A stretch of 64,000 nt of DNA from Doryteuthis pealeii (GCA_023376005.1 CM042156.1:41517156-41581155), one strand, 5' to 3'. Shown: positions 10,576 through 22,229, counted from the first letter of the stretch. Numbers and translations are program-made. The notes: a model not told the origin generated them from the letters alone.

Positions 10576-11540
10576 ACAAACCAAATCTTTCGTTTTCTGA
10601 GGAATCTCAGAAACACAAAACTTTGCAAACCACTTTTTGACATGTTTGATCATTCGCAGTTCCTTCTCCATAAATGGCACAAATCATCTTTTTTTTTTTT
10701 TTTTTTTAAGCATAGAAATATCCTAAAAGTCAAGTCAAAACTTTTGCTTATTTTCTTCCCTCTTCAATTTCAGTATCAGTAAACAAAAGTGCCATTTTTA
10801 ATACATTTTTGATATGGCAGCTATCATAACAGAATTAAAAGCAATCATTTTGAATGAAATTAAAACTAAACACTCTTCATACCATCTAATAACAACTACA
10901 GAATGATCTTTTTAGGCTACTAGATATCATATGCATACCTGCAGAGAATGCCTTTCATACAATGGTGATTAGTAAGTTAGTCTAACAAGACAATGTTAAT
11001 AAGTTTTATTGCTACTAGGTTTTTTCCCCCACCCCCCTAGCCCTTTGCCAGACAAGATAGATGACTCCAATATCTCTACTTACCTTTCATCTCCTGATCA
11101 CATTACAAAAGAATTCTTTTTTAGTTTTGGAATGTTTTCTAGAATTACCCCATTCTTGGGTTCTATATCAGTAACTGGTAACCGTGTCATCAGCATTGTT
11201 AGATATAAATCTGTTGCTTTTAATTGGCAGGGGGTGCCTGCAGAAATGATACAGATGCATGTATCTCTCTGGGGGTGACAAGTTTACCATCCAAGTATAC
11301 ACACACACACACACACACACACACTTTTCACTAAATACTTAGAGTAGTGGTAATGTAACAATTTATACAATTCATTTATTTGAGTCTTCTCTGTTCCCCT
11401 CCCTGTTAAAACAATCAAATAGAAGCTGGTGTAGATATTGCAAGGGATGTTATCACCTCTTAATCTGCAAAAGATTTGAAACTATTATTGTCATCTTGCA
11501 CCTGGTGTAATACATAATATATCAATTTACAAATAATAGA
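10576..11540. other. Intron 1 stretch without recognisable element
   Basis: AT-rich sequence with a poly-T run near 10690 and a (CA)n tract 11299-11324. I see no gene. Confidence 0.5.
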
Positions 11541-11542
11541 AA

Positions 11543-12132
<590 letters not shown>

Positions 12133-12362
12133 TCTCTCACTGCTCCTTTTCTCAATCTCTTGACTCATAGCAAAAAAGCAATAGATGGGGTGCTGGTGTT
12201 TGGGAGGGTCTGCTTGGCTTAAGCTGAGGGTTAGCCAGAACAAGTTGGGTGGTGTGAAGCTACTCGTTATGATCATTATTGCATATTATTTTCTGGGGGC
12301 ATGAGTGTTTTTAATGGTTATCATTGTAGAAAATGGTTTGGTTTGATTTGATTTCTGTATGT

Positions 12363-12462
12363 AATGGCATATCAACCTTTGTGGGTTATTTGATGCCAAA
12401 GCCATCCTTGTAGAAGAACAGTAGTGGTCCTATTTGACCCATAGCTGAGTGTATTATCAATC
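12363..12462 (-). mobile_element. SINE-C 3' part
   Basis: On the + strand: AATGGCATATCAACCTTTGT, GGGTTATTTGATGCCAAAGC, CATCCTTGTAGAAGAACAGT, CCTATTTGACCCATAGCTGA. This is the reverse of the SINE-C tail seen on the + strand at 63380-63450. Confidence 0.75.
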
Positions 12463-12490
12463 ATTCAGCAGACCTTGAAGGTCTGGATAT

Positions 12491-12760
12491 GGAGGCACAT
12501 GGTGTAATGGTTATTGTTTTAGGAAATGGATTCAAAATCCTTTCCGAGGCTATTTGCATTTCAGATGGTGCTGATACCCTTGAGAAAAGTATGAATCCAA
12601 CTATTCTCCCTCCAGTAATGGGTAAATAGTAGGGCAGACAGGGCTCTTTAACCTTGATTAGGCAACCAGTCTAGGAGAAGGAAAACTTTGAATTGAAACC
12701 TGCTAAATTCTGATTAAGAAATAGACCATGTGTCACATCCTACTTGTGTGGAGGAACTAG

Positions 12761-12762
<2 letters not shown>
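12491..12762 (+). mobile_element. SINE-A copy, near full length, followed by (TA)n
   Basis: Head CATGGTGTAATGGTTATTG, body GAGGCTATTTGCATTTCAGA, tail GTGTCACATCCTACTTGTGT. A (TA)n tract follows at 12761-12803. Confidence 0.85.
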
Positions 12763-12794
<32 letters not shown>

Positions 12795-12803
12795 ATATAT
12801 ATA

Positions 12804-12902
12804 AATCCATAAATTGCTTCAACTCTTCAAAAGAGAAAAAAAATTTGAACCGTTGCAATGTTTTTTTCTTTTCTGCCATATGTACTCTAGGAAGGAGGAA
12901 CT

Positions 12903-12950
<48 letters not shown>

Positions 12951-13045
12951 TAGGTCTGGATCTAAATCCATAAATTGCTTCTTCAACTCTTCAGAAGAGA
13001 AAAAAAATTTGAACTGTTGCAATTTTTTTTTTTCTGCCATCATGT
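12804..13045. repeat. Direct duplication spanning a (TA)n tract
   Basis: TAAATCCATAAATTGCTTCA followed by ACTCTTCA.AAGAGAAAAA and TTTGAAC.GTTGCAAT occurs at 12802-12860 and again at 12964-13025, with (TA)n at 12909-12948 between. This looks like a local duplication by slippage or unequal exchange. Confidence 0.75.
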
Positions 13046-13169
13046 ACTCTAAATTTTAGATATAGAAATTGTGTGTGTTGTTATAAGAAGAAAAAAGCCA
13101 AGTTCAATACTGTTTGCATTTTGCTAATGACCTTCGGAAAAGCACAAATCAATTTTTTTTTCTCTCCAC

Positions 13170-13565
13170 TACATAGCTATTTATTTATTCATTTGTTATG
13201 CCTCCTTGGGCATCTCCATTTTTTCTATTTTTTCACATCAACCTTTAAAAAAAAAAGAATTGCACAGAACATATGCACTGTTAATACAATATCTGGACCA
13301 AATGACCTTTAGGCACCCCTTTTGTGATTTTGATTCGTGGGGACATTTTTTCCATTTACACCGTCAAAATCCGGTTAATTGTTAACAGATGATTTTTAGA
13401 GTTTTTTTTTTTTAAATTATAAAACTAACCCCTAACCCTAACCCCTAACAAACAACCAATGGAAAGTGTACCCATGAACCGAGATCGCGGAAGGGGTGCC
13501 TAAAGGTCATATGGTCCCAATATCTATATACAGATCAAATCATCCACTAGTTCTCAAAAATGGGT
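13170..13565 (-). mobile_element. LINE 3' end fragment interrupted by MITE H
   Basis: The flanks 13180-13288 and 13524-13560 match the 3' end of the LINE at 48385-48570 (TTTGTTATG.CTC.TTGGG, TTTTCACAT.AACCTTT, then CTATATACAGATC.AAT). In the other copy these flanks are contiguous, so 13289-13523 is an insertion. Confidence 0.65.
13289..13523. mobile_element. MITE H with telomere-like core
   Basis: Inverted ends of about 60 bp: GGACCAAATGACCTTTAGGC on the left mirrors GCCTAAAGGTCATATGGTCC on the right, with CACCCCTT and AAGGGGTG next to them. The interior holds CCCCTAACCCTAACCCCTAA, a short telomere-like run. The LINE copy at 48385-48570 lacks the insertion. Confidence 0.8.
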
Positions 13566-13730
13566 AGGTAATAAGATAAGATAAGACTTCCATAAAACCC
13601 TGGCCCTGGCCTGTGCCATGATTCAGGTACAGATCTATTGTCTCTCAAGACTGGCAGATGCCATTTATCCCACACCTATGGGTAAATAGTACAGTAGACA
13701 GGGTTCTTTAACTTTAGTAGGGAAACCTTT

Positions 13731-14030
13731 TGGAGTCCATGGTGTAATGGTTAGGGTCATAGGAAATAGTCTCGTCGACCCGAGTTCAAATCCTGGATGA
13801 AACTACAGTTCACATAGCGCTAATATCCTTGGGAAGGTATGAATCCAACTACTACTCCTCCAGCTATGGGTAAATAGTAGGGTAGACTAAGCTCTTTAAC
13901 CTTTGTTAGGCAACCAGTCTATGAGAAGGAAAACTCTGAATTCAAACCTGTTAAACTCCACTTAGAGGGTGATGACTATTAGAATAGGCTCAGTTCTAAT
14001 TAGTGATCTGTTTCACTAATTTAATTTTTT
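13731..14030 (+). mobile_element. SINE-A copy with alternative 3' end
   Basis: Good head (CATGGTGTAATGGTTAGGGT) and box B (GAGTTCAAATCC). After AAACTCCACTTAGAG it ends GTGATGACTATTAGAATAGG then CTCAGTTCTAATTAGTGATC. Fragments of related copies flank it (13650-13730 and 14070-14155). Confidence 0.85.
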
Positions 14031-14526
14031 TTTTTCTTTTAATTTAATTTTTAAGAATTTAAGCAGGAAAACTCTGAATTCAAACCAGCTGTACTCCACT
14101 CAAAAAAAAAAAAAATTAACCTTTTGTTGAACCCTACTCCTGGCTGAAACTTTGGTCAAGTACATAGTTTGGAGGATTTTATTTATTTATTTATTTTTTA
14201 ATGCTGATAAAATTGAAAGAGATTTTTCAAGAAAGATTTACAAATCTGTTTGTTGAATGTTTAAAAAGTTTGTCTATTATTCTCCATAAACTTCTAAGTT
14301 CTATACACATTGTTATACTCCACTACCTTCAATAACAAGTAGAAACTTGTTGGTTTCTCAATTTAATATCAATGATTTATTCTTCTCCAAAATTTAAATT
14401 TGAATAATATTTGATCATTTTTAAAAGCTGAAAGTAGACTTGTTTATTAATATCAAACTCAGAGGAGCTTTTCAATTTGATAATTTTTATTTTATTTTAT
14501 TTGTTTCTTTCTTTCTTTCTTTCTTT

Positions 14527-14737
14527 AATGGCATATCAACCTTCATGGGTTATTCAATGCCAAAACTATCCTTGTAGAACATTAGTGGTACTATTTAACT
14601 GATAGATGGGGGAATTTATACCTTTCCCAAGAGTATTAGTCGAAAAGTAAAAATATTTGCATGACTGGTGTACAAACTCACTTACTATGATGTGGCAGTC
14701 CATCATGTTAGCCACTATGCTGCTGGGACACTCCTTA
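14527..14737 (-). mobile_element. SINE-C copy, near full length
   Basis: Read reversed: tRNA-like head with AGTGGCTAACATGATGGAC, body (TACTCTTGGG), then CTATCAGTTAAATAGTACCA and the tail GGTTGATATGCCATTA. A (TTTC)n run of about 20 bp (14503-14525) abuts the 3' end. Confidence 0.8.
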
Positions 14738-15104
14738 TTTTATTTAAAAGCAAAAATATAGTATAAAAATAATCTTCCCTTAGTGTGACTCAACTAATTA
14801 ACTTAATTGTTTTTTTGTTTTGTTTTTTTGTTTTTTTTATCTCAGTGATAATTGCCATTGTTAATTAATTCATTTCCTTTTATAAATATTAACAAAAGTT
14901 ATAATAAAACTTAGTACTTATTCTATTTGGGTTTTTTTTTTCAATTAAGGATTAATGAGGTTATTTAACAAAAGCATTGTTTTTATGAATATGTTGGTGT
15001 TTATTATTATTACTGGCAATCGGCCAACATTATCTTTTTTTTTATTGTTTAGAAACAAAAAATATAAAATAACTTATGTTAGTTTTCCCTTATCTCTCGG
15101 GTGT

Positions 15105-15465
15105 ATCATTGTGATGTAATTGCTAGTAATCTAGTCTCACAGATTCATTACTAAATAGCGAGTTTGACCCTCACTTGATACCCCATACTTGCTACCTTTT
15201 GTCATATCCTACCCTTGGCAAAATGGTTGGGTAAAAAATGCATCCCATCATGGTGTAATGTTTAGCAAGCTAGTCTTGAAGATTTATTATTACTGAATAG
15301 CAAGTTTGACCCTTGCTTGATGCCCCGTACATGCTACCTTGTGTTACATCCTACCCCTGACAAAAAGGTTGGGTAAAAAACGTGTCCCATTATGGTATAA
15401 TGGTTAGCAAGCTAGGCTCGTAAATTCATTATTCCTGAATAGCAAGTTTGATCCTCACTCAGGGT
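15105..15465 (+). repeat. Tandem tRNA-like repeat E, three units
   Basis: Units of about 137 bp start near 15105, 15240 and 15384. Each has a tRNA-like half: TGTAATG.TTAGCAAGCTAG (box A), a long variable-arm region, GAGTTTGACCCTCACTTG (box B) and GATACCCCAT, whose end can pair with the unit start like an acceptor stem. A short non-tRNA tail (GTCATATCCTACCCTTGGCA) precedes the next unit. The same array, inverted, is at 21648-22195. Confidence 0.8.
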
Positions 15466-15625
15466 TCCTATGCATCCTGGAAAACCTGGAAAACGAAATG
15501 TACATTTTCCAGTACTGGAAAACATGGAAAAATGGGGAGGGTTTGACAAAAATCCTGGAAAATTTTTGTAATTTGTCCTGGAAAATTTTAATTGTCTGAG
15601 ACAAAATTGATGTTATTATTACAGT
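15466..15625. repeat. CCTGGAAAA-motif repeat
   Basis: Directly after the third repeat E unit: GCATCCTGGAAAACCTGGAA, TTTTCCAGTACTGGAAAACA, ATCCTGGAAAATTTTTG, GTCCTGGAAAATTTTA. The nonamer recurs about six times, some inverted. Class not recognised. Confidence 0.7.
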
Positions 15626-16144
15626 AAACAAATATAACTAGTAAAATAACAAGGACAGCGTTTTTTTGTTTTTATTTTTAACACTCGCCGAATCTACGCA
15701 AGATTTCCCAAATTATTCACGAATATTCATTAAACAGTAAAAATGCTTCTGATTGTGTGGGTACTTGTTTTGTTTTTGTTTTTGTTTTTTTATGAATTTG
15801 TACAAATTTCAATTGAATTTCTACAAAACACAATGTCCAACACCCCCCTACCCTCGAGGCGTAAAATCCTTCAGTCTTTTTCAATATTTTTTTTTTTAAA
15901 TAATCTACTTAAAAAAAACAATTTGATTTAGTCTTTTTAATGATTGGTTCCCATATTGTATTTGGTCTACTCAGTAGGTCACTACAGCCCAACATATGAG
16001 CTGCTTCTTTAAGATGTCTTGTTTTCCATGTCCTTCCTATCTATTATTTCAACTTGAAAATATGATTTTAATATATTTATCTAGACTGTGAGAGAATTCA
16101 GCCTTTTTTGTCATCCATAGTTGAAATTGACGATTAGGTTGAGT

Positions 16145-16275
16145 AAAAAGACATGTCACATTATGATATAATGGTTAGCAAGCTAGTCTTGCAGATTCAT
16201 TATTACTGGATAGTAAGTTTGATCCTTGCTGGATTCCCCATACTTGCTACCTTGTGTCACATCCTACCCATGGTT
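16145..16275 (+). repeat. Repeat E, single unit
   Basis: TGATATAATGGTTAGCAAGC, TAAGTTTGATCCTTGCTGGA and CATCCTACCCATGG. The flanks share CTATGTTAGTTTTCC.TT.T with the start of the array at 15070-15100. Confidence 0.75.
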
Positions 16276-16434
16276 GGAATTACCTATGTTAGTTTTCCGT
16301 TCTTATCTCTCTTTCTCTTTATGTTTTGTTTATAAATTGGCATTAATTAAATGACTAATTATGCAAAGAGATGTACAAATGGCAAAACAATTATCAGTAA
16401 GCACTTCAAATTCCATTGTTTGTGTTTATTTTGT

Positions 16435-16690
16435 ATTAATGCCCTGAGGAAAGGCATGAATCCACATTTTCTCACTCTAGCTATGGGTAAATAGAAATAG
16501 TAGCAAAGACTGGGCTCTCTATCCTTAATAGAGAAACCAATGCAGAAGAACATATTTATCAGACTCCCCATGAGACCAAAACGTGGCCTCAACTATATAA
16601 ATAGTACCACTACTACTCTTCTACAAGGATGCTTTTAGCATTAAATAACCCATGAAGATTGATATGCCATTAAACAAAGAGAACATGGCA
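16435..16690 (+). mobile_element. Mixed SINE-A / SINE-C fragment
   Basis: 16440-16495 is SINE-A body (GAAAGGCATGAATCC.., AGCTATGGGTAAATAG). 16595-16683 is SINE-C tail (AAATAGTACCACTACTACTC, CATGAAGATTGATATGCCAT). It could be a composite or two insertions. Confidence 0.6.
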
Positions 16691-16983
16691 CATGGTTGGT
16701 TTAATGTAGGGGTGCCCCTGAAGGAAGCAATCCTCTCAAGGGGCAGGTACAAAAATTGCTCATGTTCCTTCTTCTTCAGGAACACCCAGCCCCTAACCCT
16801 TTTTAGATGAGAATACAAATTCTGCCTGAGGGAAGGCCCCCTCAACTAGTGCAATAGAAAGGCAACCCACTTGCTAACATGTCATGGGCTAGCATGGTAG
16901 TGTAAGGCACATTACTCTCAATATATGAAATATATAAAATCTTTTTTCTTATCCAGTGTAATATATAATATTTCTTCCCCACA

Positions 16984-17096
16984 CCGACACACACACACAC
17001 ACACCACACACACTCTCACTCCTCCCAGCTCTCTCTCTCTCTCTCTCTCTCTCTCCTTCTCTCTCTCCTCTCTTACCCTCTCTCTCTCCTCTCTTA

Positions 17097-17131
<35 letters not shown>
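16984..17131. repeat. Compound (CA)n-(CT)n tract
   Basis: (CA)n 16986-17012 then interrupted (CT)n 17028-17131. Translations across it are artefacts. Confidence 0.9.
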
Positions 17132-17135
<4 letters not shown>

Positions 17136-17449
17136 CAAAATTGTGAATAGAAATGATTGCAATGTGCGGTTTCATTGTTGCTCTATTGATATTTATAATC
17201 AGCCTGAAGCTGTAGTCGTGTTTTGGGGTTAACTCTAGTAACACTTACACAGTAACTAGCACCACTACATAATGCATTATGAAGAGGTCAACTTAAGAAG
17301 TGGAAGGAAATTTTTTGACATGTACAAAATACCACTACCCAGTTTACAAGTATTTATATGCTATTATTTGAGTAATGATATGCAAAAGACTAAATATTTT
17401 CTACCTGTCTTAACCTGAACAGAAATGTCGTCACTATCTTTCTTATGGC

Positions 17450-17488
<39 letters not shown>

Positions 17489-17687
17489 ACTCACGCACAC
17501 ACACACAATGTAAGAGAACTTTCTATGTCAACTTCAGAACTGTTTATCTCAGCCTTCATAATTTTCAAACAATCCTAAGAACGTTAATTCTTCATTCAAC
17601 ATTTTTAAATAGACTGATCAACAAAAGACTCTCATAGTCTCCTTATTATCTGTGATAAAATTTTATTTTTTCCTTAAATTAACAAAA

Positions 17688-17732
17688 GCCCTGAAGAAGA
17701 TCTACTAAACAGATTGAAACACTGCAGCATTG
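17688..17732 (+). ncRNA. Degenerate hammerhead-like hairpin
   Basis: CTGAAGAAGATCT..AGATTGAAACACTGCAG: the CTGANGA and GAAAC boxes are spaced as in a hammerhead, but stem II is imperfect and stem III/H17 unclear. It is followed by AATAAA and a poly-T/(TA)n end, as at 52789 and 53208. Confidence 0.4.
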
Positions 17733-17820
17733 GCTGAATAAACATCACTCATTTTATGAACCTGTGTTTTTTCAAATTTTTCATTATATTATTTATATAA
17801 TATATATATATATATATATA

Positions 17821-18109
17821 TACAGTGATGCTGATAGGTTTTTTGATTTAGTGCATCCTTAAACGCACATTTGCTTTGAATGAGTCCCCGGGAAAATTTA
17901 TGGGTCCCAACTAAAGCTAACTTCTACCTTGTAACCTATACTGTTTAATTTATTTCTAAGAAACTATTAAAATGTATTTACAATTAGCTTAAAATGGTGA
18001 GGGAAGAAAAACAAAAAAAACTGGGATGCATGGATATGATTTTACTGCGTCCTTTTAGATTTTTGTGCATCAAGAACACAGGATGCATATCTCTCAGCAT
18101 CTCTGTATA
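17821..18109 (+). mobile_element. MITE F copy with both inverted ends
   Basis: Starts TACAGTGATGCTGATAG and ends CTCAGCATCTCTGTA, i.e. inverted termini flanked by (TA)n. The interior matches the copies at 4937, 22230 and 25507. Confidence 0.8.
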
Positions 18110-18166
18110 TATATATTATTTATTTATTATTTATATTAGTAGACCAATTCACATATATATCTAAGT

Positions 18167-18452
18167 AGTGATATCTCATTTATAGAAAGCAATGTCACTA
18201 TATGCATAGGAAAGTCATGGACTGCTATTGACAGATTATCAATCATATGCAAATCTGATCTCACTAAGATAAAGCGAGAATTCTTCCAGGCTGTAGCCAT
18301 GTCAGTACTACTCTATGGCTGCACCACTTGGACTCTAACGAAACACTTAGAGAAAACCCTAGATGGCAACTACACAAGGATGTTGCATGCTATGAAGCCT
18401 TACCGCACAAAAACCCAGCTGTATGCCCACTTGCCTCTTATTGTGCAAATTA
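18167..18452 (+). pseudogene. LINE reverse-transcriptase C-terminal fragment
   Basis: Conceptual translation without frameshift: SDISFIESNVTICIGKSWTA, then IDRLSIICKSDLTKIKREFF, QAVAMSVLLYGCTTWTLTKH, LEKTLDGNYTRMLHAMK and LYAHLPLI. LLYGC.TWTLTK..EK.LDGNYTRML is the conserved region after the palm of a LINE family abundant in molluscs and flatworms. Truncated at both ends; a dead retrotransposon copy. Confidence 0.85.
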
Positions 18453-18454
18453 AC

Positions 18455-18690
18455 TGAAACAAAACGAATTTCATTAATATAATATCTGCAATCTTTCTGT
18501 AAGGCTTGCCAATGTACTTGTGCAGTGTTACAATTTTTGTACGCATCTTTAGAGTAACGTCCATCACAGACAATGGCCATAGGACAACTAATCAACAGTC
18601 GAGAAAATAGTATGTGGGCATGATAAAAATCTGATGCAATCATGGATAATGCAATGTTTTTTAAGGCCAAACAAATTTCATTGTACACCC
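18455..18690 (-). other. Unclassified ORF remnant (minus strand)
   Basis: Open minus-strand frame encoding ALKNIALSMIASDFYHAH, CDGRYSKDAYKNCNTAQV and HWQALQKDCRYYINEI. Amino-acid composition is varied and not simple-repeat-like, so it may be part of an old transposon protein. It lies exactly between the LINE fragment and the mariner-like element. I do not recognise it. Confidence 0.35.
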
Positions 18691-18698
18691 CAAAAATA

Positions 18699-19063
18699 CA
18701 GTGTGTCCATAAAGTCTTTTACCTCGTTCTCCAGATATCACTCCCCTGGGCTTTTTTCTGTGGGGTTATGCTAAAGATATTGTATATCGAACAAAGATGC
18801 TGGACATCACTGACCTAAATCAAAAAATCATTAATTCCACTGTGATCTTTGATGAGGCTATGCTATAGCAAACATGGCAAGAAATCAAGTACCATCTTAA
18901 TGTGCTTTGTGAAAATAATGGTGCCCATGTAGAGATATATTAAATGAGGCAAATAAAATTCAATATCTACTCTTCTTTTTGTAATAATTTCCACATATTT
19001 CACTCTTCATTTGATTTTGTAATATTTTTTTTTAAGTTGTAAACAGACTTTATGGACACCTTG
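18699..19063 (+). mobile_element. Mariner-like (IS630-Tc1-mariner) element, internally deleted
   Basis: 365 bp with inverted ends CAGTGTGTCCATAAAGTC and GACTTTATGGACACCTTG, flanked on both sides by TA, the usual target. It encodes only the C-terminal end of a transposase (see next entry). Confidence 0.85.
18722..18943 (+). pseudogene. Mariner-like transposase C-terminus, with in-frame stop
   Basis: Reads PRSPDITPLGFFLWGYAKDI, then VYRTKMLDITDLNQKIINST, a TAG stop after DEAML, and QTWQEIKYHLNVLCENNGAH before VEIY and a TAA. The D in SPDITP matches the third catalytic aspartate region of DDxD transposases. The stop and the missing N-terminus make it inactive. Confidence 0.8.
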
Positions 19064-19743
19064 TAGATTTATATTACTACACACCACTGAAAATGACCTA
19101 ATCTTAGGAAAAAATAGAAATGATTACACCTGTTACTCCAGTGGTCTAAAACTGACCGTATGGTAAAAAAAAAAAAAAAGGACACCCCAATGAAGGAAAT
19201 GCCATGAAGGACACAGAAAAGTATTCTAATGATTTAAGTTATGGGATTTTTTTTTTTCTTGAAATAAACGGATTAATAAAACACAATGTTACATGATGAT
19301 AATGAATGAAAAGTAGACAAAGAGAGGATCTTGGGGTTACTAAAAAGAAAACTCGGCCTATAAATGAATAGATCCAACCTTGATCTCAAGTTAGGCTGGC
19401 ATTTTAATCCTATTCACTTGATAAGTTATGTATGAAATGATTTCAATCCATTTAAGAAAGCTTTTCTTGAAATAACATATATTGTTAATGAACACATTCA
19501 CTTGTCCCTGTAATCCTGCACCCCCTTCCAGCTTCTTTAGACTGGCCTAATTAATTTGTGTTTGTAAATTCGCCCCCACCCCACCCTTTCAAGTCCTTTA
19601 ATATATATTGGACTAATACTAATTATACCTATTTAATAAGCTTAGCTTAATCCAATGGATGGTCACATGAGGGATTTGAAGATTGTATAGTGTCAGTTTT
19701 TCAAATAGTGAAGGCTTGTTAGACTTATAAATCAAACTTGTAG

Positions 19744-19998
19744 GGAGGTGCATGGTGTAATGGTTAGAGATCGTAGGAAATGGACTCATCGACCTGAGTT
19801 CAAATCCTGGACGAAGCCACAGTTCACATAGCGCTAATAATCTTGGGAAAGGTAGGAATCCAACTATTCTCCCTCCAGCTATGGGTAAATAGTAGGGCAG
19901 ACTGGGCTCTTTAATCTTGGTAAGGCAAACGATCAAGGAGAAGAAAAATTGATCTTGTGTTGCATCCTGCTTGTGCAGAGATGAGTAAATACATATAT
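19744..19998 (+). mobile_element. SINE-A copy
   Basis: Head GCATGGTGTAATGGTTAGAG, box B GAGTTCAAATCC, body CACAGTTCACATAGCGCTAA, tail GTGTTGCATCCTGCTTGTGC. The segment between GGAGAAG and ATTGATCTTG is deleted. Confidence 0.85.
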
Positions 19999-20361
19999 AT
20001 GAAATATCCAAGTAACTATCTCAGTCCCCAACCAGACTACATCTTCTATATAGGATCCCTTTTACTGATAAAATAATTTCTATATTTATCAGAAGAGATA
20101 AATGAGACTAGAAAGCAAAAAGAATTTGGCATTAAACTATCAGAATTGTATTTCATCTTGGAAGAAAATTGTCTTTGACATATCTGTATTAAAACCAACT
20201 GTTTATTGGAGATTTTAGTTACTTGTGAATCTTTTATAATAAACCTATTAGATCATAGAATTATCCAAATTTTACATCATTTTCTAACCAATTAAAGTTT
20301 GGTTTTATATTGATAGAGCATGAGGAATTAATTATCCTCTTTCTTTTCTCTCTTTGTTTAT

Positions 20362-20568
20362 AATAATATATCAACCTTCTTTAATGCCAAATCTATCCTT
20401 TAGAAGAAGAATATTGGTACTATTTAATCTATAGCTAGGGGGATTAGGGGGTTCATACCTTTCCCAACGGTATTAGTCTGAAAGTGGACATAATAGCATG
20501 ACTGAAGTTCAATCTCATTACGATCTTGTAGTCCAGCACATTTGCCATTACACCACAGGACTTCCCTA
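20362..20568 (-). mobile_element. SINE-C copy
   Basis: The reverse of the tail (ATATATCAACCTTCTTTAAT), CTATTTAATCTATAGCTAGG, CATACCTTTCCCAACGGTAT and the head reversed (TTGCCATTACACCACAGGAC). Confidence 0.75.
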
Positions 20569-20669
20569 ATGACAGTATAATGATGCTATGAAATTACATT
20601 AATAAGATTGTTCCCCCATAAAAACGAAATACTGAAAACTTTTGCATCAACCTAATAACTATGTATACA

Positions 20670-20940
20670 TTCACCAACTCCTCTACAGGAAGCAGGATGT
20701 AACACAAGGTCAATTTTTAAGTGAAGTTTAACAGGTTTTAATTCAGAGTCTTCCTTCTAGACTGGTTACCTAACCAAGATTAAAAAGTCCAGTCTGCCCT
20801 ACTATTTACTTATAGCTGAAAGGAGAATAGATGCCTACCTTACCCAAGGTTATTAGTCCTATGTGAAATGCAACCAGCCTCGTCCATGATTTGAACTCGT
20901 ATTGCTGTGTTCATTTCCTACAATAACTTAATAACCATGA
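20670..20940 (-). mobile_element. SINE-A copy, minus strand
   Basis: Full reverse copy from GAAGCAGGATGTAACACAAG (tail) to GATTTGAACTCGTATTGCTG (box B) and ACTTAATAACCAT (box A region). Confidence 0.8.
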
Positions 20941-21333
20941 GATTTTGTTTAAGAATACTTTCTCACCAAATTTCAGAACAGTGTTTGGCTTGCTCTGAAA
21001 TCAGTCTTTCTTTATCGGAAGTGTTATATAAATTTGGGTTACGTCTACTAATACTGCTACTACTATTGTCAGTCAAATTTCCTTCAGTGAGTGAAGTATC
21101 ATTATAATAATGTAAAGTTGAAAGTCGGCCTAACTCAGTCGATCATTACAGGAAGTCTGGTGTAAATTGACAAATCATTTGACAAAAGTGAATTATTAAT
21201 CATCAGGCATCTCTCATAATTCTCTCTAATATTTGATTACCACATGAAGAGAAGAAAGTTTAGAGTGCATTTTCTTTTTTGTGTAAAGCTTTTCTCAAAC
21301 TGGGCAGGAATTATTAATGTACTATATTAAGTA

Positions 21334-21622
21334 GGAAGTGCGTGGTGTAATGGTTAAAGTCATAGGAAATGGACTCGTCGCCCCGAGTTCAAATCCTGGA
21401 CGTGGTAATTGCATTTCACTTAGCGCTAATACCCTTGGGAAAGGTATGAATTCTACTCTCCCTCCAGCTATGGGTAAATAGTAGGGCAGACTGGGCTCTT
21501 TAACCTTGGTTAGGCAACTGATCTAGGAGAAGGAAAACTCTGAATTCAAACCTGTTAAACTCCGCTTAAGAAATTGAACTTGTGTCATATCCTGCTTGTG
21601 CGGAGGGGTTGGTAAATATATA
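21334..21622 (+). mobile_element. SINE-A copy, well preserved young-looking subtype
   Basis: Head GCGTGGTGTAATGGTTAAAG, box B CGAGTTCAAATCC, and a diagnostic short body GGACGTGGTAATTGCATTTC. This subtype recurs at 63560-63848 with few differences, which suggests a recently active source. Confidence 0.9.
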
Positions 21623-21647
21623 TATTAAGTAGATATTCAACCAATTC

Positions 21648-22195
21648 TTTCACCACAGGTAGGATGTGACACAAGGTTGCCAGTATGGGGCATCCAGCAA
21701 GGATTGAACTCACAATTCATTAGTAATGGATCTGTGAGACAAGCTTGCTAACCATTACACTACGATGGAATGCCCAGTTATTTACCCAACCTGTTCGCCA
21801 CAGGTAGGATGTGACACTAGGTCGCAAGTATGGGGCATCCAGCAAGGATTGAACTCACAATTTATCACTAATGGATCTGTGAGACAAGCTTGCTAACCAT
21901 TACACCACAATGGAATGCTTAGTTATGTATTTAACCTGTTCACCACAGGTAGGATGTGACGCAAGGTTGCAAGTATTAGAGCATCCAGCAAGGATTGAAC
22001 TCGCTATTCATTAGTAATGGATCTGTGAAACCAGCTTACTAACCATTACACTATGATAGGACACCCATTTATTTACCTAACCTGTTCGCTACAGGTAGGA
22101 TATGTCACAATATCGCAAGTATGGGGCATCCAGCAAGGATCGAACTCACTATTCAGTAGTAATGGATCTGTGAAATTAGCTTGCTAACTATTATA
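21648..22195 (-). repeat. Tandem tRNA-like repeat E, four units, inverted
   Basis: Four units of about 137-143 bp (near 21650, 21776, 21920 and 22065), each reading on the + strand CACAGGTAGGATGTGAC, AGTATGGGGCATCCAGCAAG, TTCATTAGTAATGGATCTGT and GCTTGCTAACCATTACAC. On the minus strand each is box A, box B and a closing GGATGCCCCAT. The first three agree closely; the last is truncated. Confidence 0.85.
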
Positions 22196-22229
22196 TATGT
22201 ACTTACCCAACCACTCCATACAACCATGT

